A stretch of DNA of 64,000 bases from Alphaproteobacteria bacterium (lineage in GTDB: Bacteria; Pseudomonadota; Alphaproteobacteria; Rhizobiales; Devosiaceae). Both the position numbers and the translations under genes were made by a program. This document shows positions 57,876-63,947 of this stretch, one piece after another. The number at the start of each line of letters is the position of its first letter. The first letter of the stretch is position 1. The DNA lies in contig JAHJWO010000028.1 of NCBI GenBank assembly GCA_018828145.1, positions 1-64,000 of the forward strand. Reading direction: 5' to 3'. Under the pieces are notes generated by a model that saw only the letters and a list, made by a program, of their open reading frames with translations, ran no database searches and was not told where the DNA came from.

Positions 57876-57931
57876 ACCACTTCAGTTTGTAGAGTGGTCA
57901 GAAATAGGGCAAAACCGCTCTATAATGTCAA
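57876..57931. promoter_or_regulatory. Divergent promoter and HxlR operator region
   Basis: Half-sites ACCACT (57876-57881), TAGAGTGGT (57890-57898) and ACCGCTCTA (57914-57922) form inverted repeats; the last two match with one mismatch over 9 bases, 15 apart. On the plus strand TATAAT (57921-57926) is an ideal -10 for hxlR. On the minus strand TTGACA (57926-57931), N17 and CCTATT fit a promoter for DUF899. The half-sites overlap both promoters, as expected for autorepression plus control of the divergent gene. Confidence 0.6.
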
Positions 57932-57951
57932 CTGGTTTTTTGTAGGTAGAG

Positions 57952-58362
57952 ATGAAAGAGCCAAAGTCAGGCTGCCCGATCAACCTCGGGCTTGAGGTCT
58001 TTGGAGACCGATGGACCCTCCTGATTTTGCGCGACATCATGTTTGCCGAAAGGCGCTCGTTTCGAGATATCCAAGCTTCCGAAGAGGCCATTTCAGCCAA
58101 AACACTGGCCGATCGGATTGGCAGGTTGATTGATGAAGGCATTTTAGTGCGGTCGGCGGACCCTGCGCACAGCCAAAGGTCCATATTGAAGCTCACTCAA
58201 AAGGGCATCGACCTCTTGCCCCTCTTGGTGGACATCTCAATATGGAGCCTGATGTACAAGGACGTAGACTCCCAATTGGCTGATCTTGCTCATGCCGCCA
58301 GCCAAGATCGTGAAGGCTTTATACGCACGGAGACAAAGCGTCTCATGAGCCGCGACCTGTAG
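57952..58362 (+). CDS. HxlR family transcriptional regulator
   Basis: The 136-residue winged-helix protein has the HxlR core (CPINLGLEVFGDRWTLLILRD; RSFRDIQASEEAISAKTLADR; SQRSILKLTQKG). The first cysteine in GCPI is at the position used for thiol/electrophile sensing in some HxlR proteins (such as HypR), so redox control is possible. It lies divergent from DUF899, over a shared operator region, and so probably controls DUF899 and the lost hydrolase. Confidence 0.92.
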   Translation: MKEPKSGCPINLGLEVFGDRWTLLILRDIMFAERRSFRDIQASEEAISAKTLADRIGRLIDEGILVRSADPAHSQRSILKLTQKGIDLLPLLVDISIWSLMYKDVDSQLADLAHAASQDREGFIRTETKRLMSRDL

Positions 58363-58736
58363 CGACCATGTCAGCTCTTGTGATCCAATTCATCCGCCCG
58401 TGACGGCAAGTACGGGGTCGATTACACACAGGCGGCTCACAGTACTGATGGCAACATTCTGAGTTCGAGTGTGCCGATGGCCAACGCGGCTCGGCCGCGA
58501 ACCGTCGGCTTCCTAAGGAATGATCGGGATTGTAGCCGCGTTGTTCGACGGCGAATAACGCCAGTCGCGGGGCATCGCCAATCATCTGCAGAGGCCGCAC
58601 GGCTATGAACAATCACCGTACTGCGGCGGACGGGCGCCCGTAGACGATATCCCCGCCTATTCAGCGTCGGCGGCCGGCTCGGAGCGCCCTCGCCTTCTTG
58701 ATGACCTCGACCGCGGCCGGCTTGAAAACAGATTGG
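58363..58736. other. Gene-free stretch in the decayed island
   Basis: No recognisable gene. A minus-strand frame ending at 58663 reads FKPAAVEVIKKARALRAGRR and may be a 3' fragment of an older gene. Another frame at 58343-58612 has no homology I recognise. Confidence 0.4.
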
Positions 58737-58762
58737 TGAACCCGACCACATGCCCCGGCGTT
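58737..58762 (+). promoter_or_regulatory. EcfG-like promoter candidate before the DUF3606 gene
   Basis: TGAACC (58737-58742), 16 bases, then CGTT (58759-58762): one mismatch from GGAACC-N16-CGTT. The distance to the ATG at 58772 leaves almost no leader, so if used, the transcript would be nearly leaderless. Confidence 0.35.
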
Positions 58763-58771
58763 GGTTGGTCA

Positions 58772-58947
58772 ATGGAACCCGAGGAGTCAAACACCAAGCA
58801 GGATCGCGCCAAGGTTGCCGGCGGTCAGGACCATGAAGTGAAGTATGAGGATGCAAGACCGGCGCCTCGAAGACCAAGGTCAAGGATGCGGTCAAATCCG
58901 AAGGCAACGGCCGCAATGCCGTCGAAAAGAGGCTGGCTTCGAAATAA
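58772..58947 (+). pseudogene. DUF3606 gene broken by a frameshift
   Basis: The first part reads SNTKQDRAKVAGGQDHEVKY and the second, in another frame, KTGASKTKVKDAVKSEGN followed by GRNAVEKRLASK and a stop at 58945-58947. Together they make a typical DUF3606 protein of about 58 residues. The shift is near 58850-58857 and the intact protein is not made unless it is a sequencing error. Confidence 0.65.
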
Positions 58948-58968
58948 TCCGGGATGGGCAGCCTGCAC

Positions 58969-59367
58969 TTAGGCGTCCGGTGCGTGTGGCGGCACCTCAT
59001 TGATCAGTTTTGTGATGGCTGCGGTGAGCTGAGCCGTTGCGAATGGCTTCTGCAGCATGATGCTTTCAGGCACTCCATTAGCGGCCCAATCCGCGGCACT
59101 ATCCCCGCTCATGTAGACTATGGGCATTGTCGGAACGAGTTCTCGCGCGCGCTTTGAAATGGCCCAGCCGTCAACGGCAGGCAGTCGAATATCCGTTATC
59201 ACGCCGGAAAAGCGAGCCGCGTCACGAACAAGCTCGGAAAGCGCGGCCCGGCCATCGTATGCCAAGAGAACGTCAAACCCCTCATCGATGAGTTCCTGCT
59301 CAAGCGGCACGGCGACCAGCGCCTCGTCTTCGACGAGCAAGAGCAGCGGCTTATCCAGTTCCGTCAT
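58969..59367 (-). CDS. Single-domain response regulator
   Basis: The 132-residue receiver domain has no output domain. Phosphoacceptor Asp is in VITDIRLPAVDGW, acidic pocket in LLLVEDEALV, Ser/Thr switch in VYMSGDSA, and Lys in LQKPFATAQ, so it should be phosphorylatable. Stand-alone receivers of this type act in two-component phosphorelays in alphaproteobacteria. GAGGGAGG precedes the ATG at 59367, and an EcfG-like promoter lies just upstream. Confidence 0.93.
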   Translation of the reverse strand: MTELDKPLLLLVEDEALVAVPLEQELIDEGFDVLLAYDGRAALSELVRDAARFSGVITDIRLPAVDGWAISKRARELVPTMPIVYMSGDSAADWAANGVPESIMLQKPFATAQLTAAITKLINEVPPHAPDA

Positions 59368-59393
59368 ATCGTCCTCCCTCGGCGAGGTGGTTA

Positions 59394-59419
59394 TACGCAA
59401 GGAAACTAAGATAGGTTCA
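59394..59419 (-). promoter_or_regulatory. EcfG-like promoter candidate before the response regulator
   Basis: On the minus strand: TGAACC (59419-59414), 16 bases, CGTA (59397-59394). Two mismatches from GGAACC-N16-CGTT, but the spacing is exact and the predicted leader (about 20 bases) contains the ribosome binding site of the regulator. Confidence 0.35.
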
Positions 59420-59612
59420 AGATGCTGGCTTCCGGAGCAGTAAATTTTTCCGGCGCCAGCAATGGTTTCGTGGGAACCGACTTCGCATGATTGACTTATT
59501 GCACGCAGCGCCCAGTTCCCAAGGGCGCGCGTTTGGAAGCCGCAGGCGGTGTGCCCCCCACCGTTGGCGGCTTTCGCCTTATTGGGGGCACCTAGCCCCC
59601 GAGGAGATGGAC

Positions 59613-59720
59613 ATGCGATTTGGAGAACGCGTTTTCTATACCAGCCAAAATGGCGACCGGTGGATGCTCGTGACTGACGATGACATCGTCTCGGTGAGGC
59701 ATCTTCCCAATGCGGCCTCA
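59613..59720 (+). pseudogene. 5' fragment of a small conserved gene (NGDRW family)
   Basis: The 36-codon frame reads MRFGERVFYTSQNGDRWMLV, then a segment ending VRHLPNAAS. This matches, as I recall, a small protein family common in Hyphomicrobiales (pattern SxNGDRWxLV...VRHxPNAxSGG). The sequence then leaves the family at 59720, where a truncated response regulator on the other strand begins. Only the 5' half is present. Confidence 0.5.
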
Positions 59721-59906
59721 ACCATCGCGCAACATGATATCGACAATAACGATATCGGGCCGGCGGACCTCCAGCCAGTTGTTCGCCTCTTCACAGGACG
59801 CGACAGTCGTCACGTCGAGGCCCGCGCCTTGCAGCAACAACTCCATATCCATCGCGATTAGAGGCTCGTCTTCGAGCAACAGGGCGAGAAACGCTTTGGC
59901 TGACAT
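59718..59906 (-). pseudogene. Truncated response regulator (receiver N-terminus)
   Basis: The 62-codon frame reads MSAKAFLALLLEDEPLIAMD to VIVDIMLRDG, i.e. the receiver domain up to the phosphoacceptor Asp, then stops at 59718. The following strand/helix elements with the Thr/Ser and Lys residues are missing, so it cannot function. It meets the fragment at 59613-59720 head-on, both having lost their 3' ends. Confidence 0.65.
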
Positions 59907-59960
59907 GGCGTCAAATTACACCGTGGGGCTGTCAATGTAATGACAAAGTTCGCGCGCCAG

Positions 59961-59986
59961 GGAACCCCGATTTTTGCGTGGGTGTT
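59961..59986 (+). promoter_or_regulatory. EcfG-like promoter candidate before the DUF6894 gene
   Basis: GGAACC (59961-59966), 16 bases, then TGTT (59983-59986): the -35 element is exact and the -10 differs at one base. A start near 59993 would give an 18-base leader containing TGGAG, six bases before the ATG at 60011. Confidence 0.45.
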
Positions 59987-60010
59987 TATGTTGAGATTGT
60001 GGAGCTGGTC

Positions 60011-60181
60011 ATGCCGCGGTTCTTCTTTGACGTCGTTGAAAACGGCGAGCTCGCTTTAGATCACAAAGGTCACGACTTCGCGGACCAACGGCAGGCTCAC
60101 CGAGAGGCTGTGATGACCATCGCGGCAATCGCTGCCGAGGAGATTCCCAAGGACGGCAAACTGAGCTTAGGGTTGTCGTAG
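60011..60181 (+). pseudogene. DUF6894-type small protein, probably frameshifted
   Basis: The 56-codon frame reads MPRFFFDVVENGELALDHKG and continues to PKDGKLSLGLS. It fits the short family that begins MPRFFFDV and contains REAV...AAEEIPxDG. The usual last strands are found instead in another frame downstream (VVVADKPITSFSGRISGSSL, about 60170-60235), which suggests a frameshift near 60166-60172. A shortened but functional protein cannot be excluded. Confidence 0.5.
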
Positions 60182-60561
60182 CAGACAAACCCATCACGTC
60201 CTTTTCAGGACGCATTTCCGGTTCGAGCCTGGACTACCGAAAGAGGATTAGGCCTGCTGGCGTTACTCGCACCGATACCAAGAGGCCAAAACTCGCTATA
60301 GCCAACGGCGACGGGCGCCCGATGTGATTGTGGAAGCTCGCTTTGCGTCGAGTCTTGCGGCAAATTTGCGTAATGGGGTCTATTGCTGCCGAACGGCAAC
60401 GCGCCCATATGGGCCGTCTATTTCCGAGGCCGCACCCCCAAGCATCACAACTGCAGCTTGCCTGCGACCGAGGCTGTACCTTATTGAGGTGAGTGCTCAC
60501 TGCCACGTAGATTTGGGCCACAGCGAAGGCCGTGACCCATAAGGTTGGGGGGTGGTGCGGT
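60182..60561. other. Gene-poor stretch before the APGQ-protein gene
   Basis: Apart from the out-of-frame remains of the DUF6894 gene (to about 60235), I see no coding signal. Short frames in all directions lack ribosome binding sites and recognisable motifs. Confidence 0.4.
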
Positions 60562-61041
60562 CTACTCGCCGGCTTTCTTGTCCTGGCCGGGCGCAGAGTC
60601 TTTGCCCTGTCCCTGGCCACTTTCGGAGCCACCGTCGTCCGCCTTCTTCACCTGACCGGGCGCGAAATCCTTGGCGTCGCCGTCTTGCTGACCCGGCGCT
60701 GCTTCCTTGGCCGGCCCTTCCTGCTGGCCTGGCGCAAACTCCCTTGCGCTGTTGTCATCGCTGTCGTCTAACTCTTCGTTGATAGCGGTAACCAGATCGT
60801 CGGTGGACACGGATGCCACGCAAGATTCCGCAATGGTGTCCACTTCGACGCCGCACACCTCTGCGGCCAACTCAGCCGGCAAGTCGATCGAAGCTGGCAG
60901 GTCATCAACATCGATGCCAAGGTTGGCAGCAAGTTCTTCAGATAAGCTGGAGAGGTCGACGGTCACCGTTTCCGCCTGGGCAAATACCGCAGTCGAAATT
61001 GTCAAAGCAGCAGCCAAGGCGAGAAGAGGGAGCTTACGCAT
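60562..61041 (-). CDS. Secreted protein with C-terminal APGQ repeats
   Basis: The 159-residue protein has a signal peptide (MRKLPLLALAAALTISTA, cleavage near FAQA-E). A compact acidic domain (about 25-105) contains two cysteines. Then come four imperfect repeats built on (F/A)APGQ with Lys, Asp and Glu: REFAPGQQEG, KEAAPGQQDG, KDFAPGQVKK and DSAPGQDKK. The repeats are probably disordered and outside the inner membrane. No known family is matched. AACGGAG precedes the ATG. Confidence 0.75.
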   Translation of the reverse strand: MRKLPLLALAAALTISTAVFAQAETVTVDLSSLSEELAANLGIDVDDLPASIDLPAELAAEVCGVEVDTIAESCVASVSTDDLVTAINEELDDSDDNSAREFAPGQQEGPAKEAAPGQQDGDAKDFAPGQVKKADDGGSESGQGQGKDSAPGQDKKAGE

Positions 61042-61269
61042 AGTTTTTCTCCGTTTTGAGCCGGTTCGTAGGGGCGAACCCGTCCGGAGCGTCACGCTAC
61101 TCAACTCCTCATGAAACGTGCCTTATGCCGAATGTCAGCGACCCGTAAGTCCAGGGCCGACTCCCGGGTAATTGCGGGCGAATGGCAGCGGGCAGATCCT
61201 AGGGCGTATGCAAATGCCAACTCTCAGGAGTTTCCAAGCATCAACATCATCAGCTGCGCCATCCTCTCC

Positions 61270-61668
61270 ATGACCCCGCATCCGCGCCTCAGCGGCCGCG
61301 TCGATGCGGTTGTGCGCGCGCATTTGACAGAGATCGTGGGCGGGCTGCCGGCCGAGCACAGCATCGATATGCGGCTGCGCGTATCGGTGGAGCCTGGCGA
61401 TCATGCCGATCGGGTGAAGGAGCTGGTGCTGGCCAAGGCGGCCAAGATCCTGCGCCGCGTCAATGGCGCGCTCGAGAGCACGTCGGGCGAGGCGGCGCCG
61501 GAGATGGGGCCAGCGCCAGCGGCCGACCCTGTGCCGGACGAGGTGGAGGAGGTCGCGCATGACCAGGTGCAGGACCTGGCGCCGGCGACCGAGGCTTCAG
61601 ACAGTCAAGATCAGGATGAAGACCACCCTACCCTGCCCGCAGGGCCACCAGGTTCTCTTGAAGCCTGA
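61270..61668 (+). CDS. Hypothetical protein with acidic C-terminal tail
   Basis: The 132-residue protein starts MTPHPRLSGRVDAVVRAHLT. A first domain of about 70 residues (with RLRVSVEPGDHADRVKELVL) is followed by an Ala/Pro/Glu/Asp-rich tail that looks disordered. No family is recognised. It stands just upstream of the repeat-rich spacer at 61748-61942. The ATG is chosen where coding-like sequence begins. Confidence 0.55.
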   Translation: MTPHPRLSGRVDAVVRAHLTEIVGGLPAEHSIDMRLRVSVEPGDHADRVKELVLAKAAKILRRVNGALESTSGEAAPEMGPAPAADPVPDEVEEVAHDQVQDLAPATEASDSQDQDEDHPTLPAGPPGSLEA

Positions 61669-61747
61669 TTGAGCTTTTCTTGCTCTCCCGAAGGGTCTGG
61701 AAGGGGATAGGTATTCTTGGATTTTGGGCTTTGGTATTCTTGAACGG

Positions 61748-61860
61748 GACCGGCAAAAAGACCGGCAAAATGGCGCATCGCGGCATCCTGAAAGGCCTTG
61801 TGCTGCGCCGGTTTGAAGGCGCTGTTAAGATCGGCAAAATCACCGGCAATTTGCCGGTTT
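61748..61860 (+). repeat. Iteron-like CCGGCAAAA repeats
   Basis: GACCGGCAAAA at 61748-61758 and 61760-61770, GATCGGCAAAA at 61829-61839 and CACCGGCAATT at 61841-61851; the last overlaps its inverted partner to form the palindrome ACCGGCAA-T-TTGCCGGT (61842-61858). Regularly spaced words of this kind resemble iterons or partition/operator sites. Confidence 0.55.
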
Positions 61861-61902
61861 AATCACCGACGCCGGATTTCGGTCTTGAGTGATTAAACCG
61901 GC
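61853..61902. repeat. 14-bp perfect inverted repeat
   Basis: GCCGGTTTAATCAC (61853-61866) and GTGATTAAACCGGC (61889-61902) are exact inverted copies 22 bases apart. The left arm overlaps the TTGCCGGT part of the neighbouring palindrome, making one compact regulatory-looking block. Confidence 0.6.
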
Positions 61903-61917
61903 CTCCAAACGGAGGGT

Positions 61918-61942
61918 GGTAAGGATATAGTTTTTCCTTACC
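61918..61942. promoter_or_regulatory. Dyad GGTAAGGA-N9-TCCTTACC
   Basis: Exact 8-bp arms flank a TATAGTTTT centre. It lies 41 bases before the start at 61983 and covers a possible -10 region, so it could be an operator for the downstream gene. Confidence 0.4.
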
Positions 61943-61982
61943 TTGGCTATTGGATAGCTAGCTAGCTTGCATGGAGACCATG

Positions 61983-62321
61983 ATGGCAGAGGCGGCAAGG
62001 CCCCACACCGAAGGCGTTCTGTGGGACGGAGTGCGCACGATCATCTCGGCCATGCTGGCATTCCTGGTCCCCGACAATCCGGCCACCGGCCAGGATTTCG
62101 CCGCGGCAACGATCGCGACCGCGACATCGCCGGAAGTGGCGAGGGCGCTGGCGGGCCAGGCCGGCGGCATCGAGGCCGTTGCCATGCGGAGCATTGTTGA
62201 CGCGGTCGAGGGTTACCTTGCCGGGCGCCTCAGCCAGGAGGAGCTGATCGGCGCGACGATCTCGGCTGTCGATACCGCGCCGATTGCCATTGCGCTGCAT
62301 GGGCCTGCCCCAGGGCGATGA
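61983..62321 (+). CDS. Hypothetical protein
   Basis: The 112-residue protein has no recognised family. It begins MAEAARPHTEG and is mostly helical with a hydrophobic stretch around SAMLAFLVP. GGAG lies six bases before the third of three close ATGs (61971, 61980, 61983), which decides the start. It is followed 67 bases later by another small unknown gene, and all lie on the way to the toxin-antitoxin pair. Confidence 0.5.
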   Translation: MAEAARPHTEGVLWDGVRTIISAMLAFLVPDNPATGQDFAAATIATATSPEVARALAGQAGGIEAVAMRSIVDAVEGYLAGRLSQEELIGATISAVDTAPIAIALHGPAPGR

Positions 62322-62388
62322 GCGGCGGGACCGCAACGAGTCGGGTCCAGCGGCGTTCCAGATTCCTGGCTCCGAGGAGGCGAGACCC

Positions 62389-62703
62389 ATGACCCTGACC
62401 GCGACCTATTTCGATCCGCTCTCCAGCCAGGTCGTCGCCACCTTCGATGATGCGGCGCCGATGTCGTTGGGCCAGATTGCCGATCCGCATCTGCGCGAGA
62501 TGTTTATCCTCGATCCCGGCGCGGTCTACCGGGCGGCGCTCGAGCGGCCGGGCACGATCGAGGCCATCGCTGAGCATTGCGGGCTGCCGCGGGCCGAAGT
62601 GGAGAGCATGGTGCGGCGCCTGGTTGAGAAGACCGAGCTGGAAGCCGAAGCGGGCCCGCCGGTCTCTTCAGACCAACGTCCTGCAGGTCAGCCCTGGCCA
62701 TAA
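62389..62703 (+). CDS. Hypothetical protein with possible winged-helix region
   Basis: The 104-residue protein starts MTLTATYFDPLSSQVVATFD. The central part (DPGAVYRAALERPGTIEAIA ... GLPRAEVESMVRRLVEKTEL) reads like a helix-turn-helix or winged-helix module, in which TIEAIAEHCGLPRAEVES would be the recognition pair. It has no certain family. GAGGAGG precedes its ATG. It sits 80 bases upstream of the antitoxin gene. Confidence 0.5.
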   Translation: MTLTATYFDPLSSQVVATFDDAAPMSLGQIADPHLREMFILDPGAVYRAALERPGTIEAIAEHCGLPRAEVESMVRRLVEKTELEAEAGPPVSSDQRPAGQPWP

Positions 62704-62714
62704 CCCTGCGGGGG

Positions 62715-62771
62715 TTGCATTCGATCTCCCCCGGGCCTATCTTTCTCTTGCAATTTTCGTCATGGAAAATT
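62715..62771 (+). promoter_or_regulatory. Promoter and operator of the RES-Xre pair
   Basis: TTGCAT (62715-62720), 17 bases, TATCTT (62738-62743) is a plausible sigma-70 promoter. The predicted start near 62750 is overlapped by the palindrome AATTTTC-N6-GAAAATT (62752-62771), a fitting operator for autorepression by the antitoxin. Confidence 0.55.
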
Positions 62772-62783
62772 TCAGAGGATGCA

Positions 62784-63167
62784 ATGAGCCGCTCGGCAGT
62801 TCAGATCGACAAGCAACCCGAAAAGGGCAAGGTGGTCACTACGGCGGTGCTGCGCGCCGCCGAGGCCATGGGTTTGACCGCCAAGCGCCTGGCTGCGGTA
62901 ATCGGCGCCAGCGAGCCCACCGTGTCGCGGATGAAGGCCGGCGCCTTCGTGCTCGATGCCAAGGGCAAGCCCTATGAGCTGGCCGTGCTGCTGATCCGCC
63001 TGTTTCGTTCGCTCGACGCCATTGCTGGTGGTGAAACCAGGGTGCTGCGGCAGTGGCTGGTCAACCCCAATACCGTGCTGGGCGGCAAGCCCATCGACAA
63101 GCTCGAGACCATTTCCGGATTGACCGATGTCCTTGCCTACCTGGACGCCCGCCGCGCTCTCGTCTAG
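62784..63167 (+). CDS. Xre/MbcA-type antitoxin (DUF2384)
   Basis: The 127-residue antitoxin has an N-terminal helix-turn-helix (AMGLTAKRLAAVIGASEPTV) and a C-terminal DUF2384 region (LLIRLFRSLDAIAGGE and RQWLVNPNTVLGGKPIDKL) that caps the RES toxin. GAGGA precedes the ATG. It overlaps the toxin gene by 41 bases, in the usual antitoxin-first order. The autorepressor role is inferred from family and from the palindrome in its promoter. Confidence 0.9.
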   Translation: MSRSAVQIDKQPEKGKVVTTAVLRAAEAMGLTAKRLAAVIGASEPTVSRMKAGAFVLDAKGKPYELAVLLIRLFRSLDAIAGGETRVLRQWLVNPNTVLGGKPIDKLETISGLTDVLAYLDARRALV

Positions 63168-63888
63168 CGCCCGCCCCTATTCGGGCACGGCCTGGCGGCT
63201 GGTCGAAGCGCAGCACCGCGTCTCGACGCTGCGCCTCGTCGAGACGCTGGCCGAACAGCAACTGCTCGAGGAGATCCTCGACGAGAGCAAGCCCGTCGTG
63301 CCGGCTGAATGCCAGGGGCTGGACTATCTGCTCTCGACGCCCTTCCGCTACGGCGCCGCCTATCCCCATGGCTCCCGCTTTCGGCGCGCCGGCCGGACCC
63401 TGGGTGTCTTCTATGCAGCCGAGACAGTCGAAACGGCGATCGCCGAGCTGGCCTTCTATCGCGTGCTGTTCTTTGCCGAGTCACCCGGAACCGAACTCCC
63501 CGAGGGTGCGTCAGACTATACCGCCTTCTCGGTGGCGCTCGATGTCGGTTCCATGCTCGATCTCACCGCGGAGCCGCTCTCGGCCGACGCGGCGCTGTGG
63601 TCGGACCTGGTCGACTACACAGCCTGCCAGGCCCTGGCTGATGCCGCCCGCGGCGTCGAGGTGGCCCTGCTGCGCTACCGATCGGTCCGCGATCCCGCGC
63701 ACGGCGCCAACCTGGCGGTGCTCAGCTGCCGCGCCTTCTCCCAGCCGGCGCCGCTATCGCGCCAGACCTGGAAGATCCGCCTCGGCCCAGGCCGGGTTCA
63801 GGCGCTTTGTGAGTTTCCGGTGGTCTCGCTGGAGTTTGCTGTGGGGGACTTTGCGGTCGATCCGCGGCTTGCGGGGCTGCGGAAATAA
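63127..63888 (+). CDS. RES domain toxin (NAD+-degrading family)
   Basis: The 253-residue toxin carries the RES residues in order: an early Arg (GTAWRLVEAQ), a central Glu (YAAETVETAIAELAF) and a late Ser (VLSCRAFSQ). Characterised relatives (MbcT, Res) deplete cellular NAD+. It is longer than the usual 160-200 residues, with an extra N-terminal segment. The ATG at 63127 overlaps the antitoxin gene, giving translational coupling. Confidence 0.9.
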   Translation: MSLPTWTPAALSSSARPYSGTAWRLVEAQHRVSTLRLVETLAEQQLLEEILDESKPVVPAECQGLDYLLSTPFRYGAAYPHGSRFRRAGRTLGVFYAAETVETAIAELAFYRVLFFAESPGTELPEGASDYTAFSVALDVGSMLDLTAEPLSADAALWSDLVDYTACQALADAARGVEVALLRYRSVRDPAHGANLAVLSCRAFSQPAPLSRQTWKIRLGPGRVQALCEFPVVSLEFAVGDFAVDPRLAGLRK

Positions 63889-63947
63889 TGGGCGCCACGG
63901 TCGGAATGGGGTGGAGAGCGGAATAGGTCCCCAGCATCGGCGCCTGC

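Larger units (their letters stand above)
61669..61982. other. Repeat-rich spacer, gene-free
   Basis: The 314-base gap between two unknown genes holds four CCGGCAAAA-type words, overlapping dyads and a palindrome (entries below) and an A/T-rich segment with a run of GCTAGC (61953-61964). A 60-codon frame inside (61680-61862) has no codon bias and is not called. Confidence 0.6.

Noticed and set aside
60324..60542. 72-codon plus-strand frame
   Set aside because: No motif, no ribosome binding site, and codon use unlike real genes here.
61680..61862. 60-codon plus-strand frame in the iteron-like block
   Set aside because: It is composed largely of the repeats; no ribosome binding site or homology.
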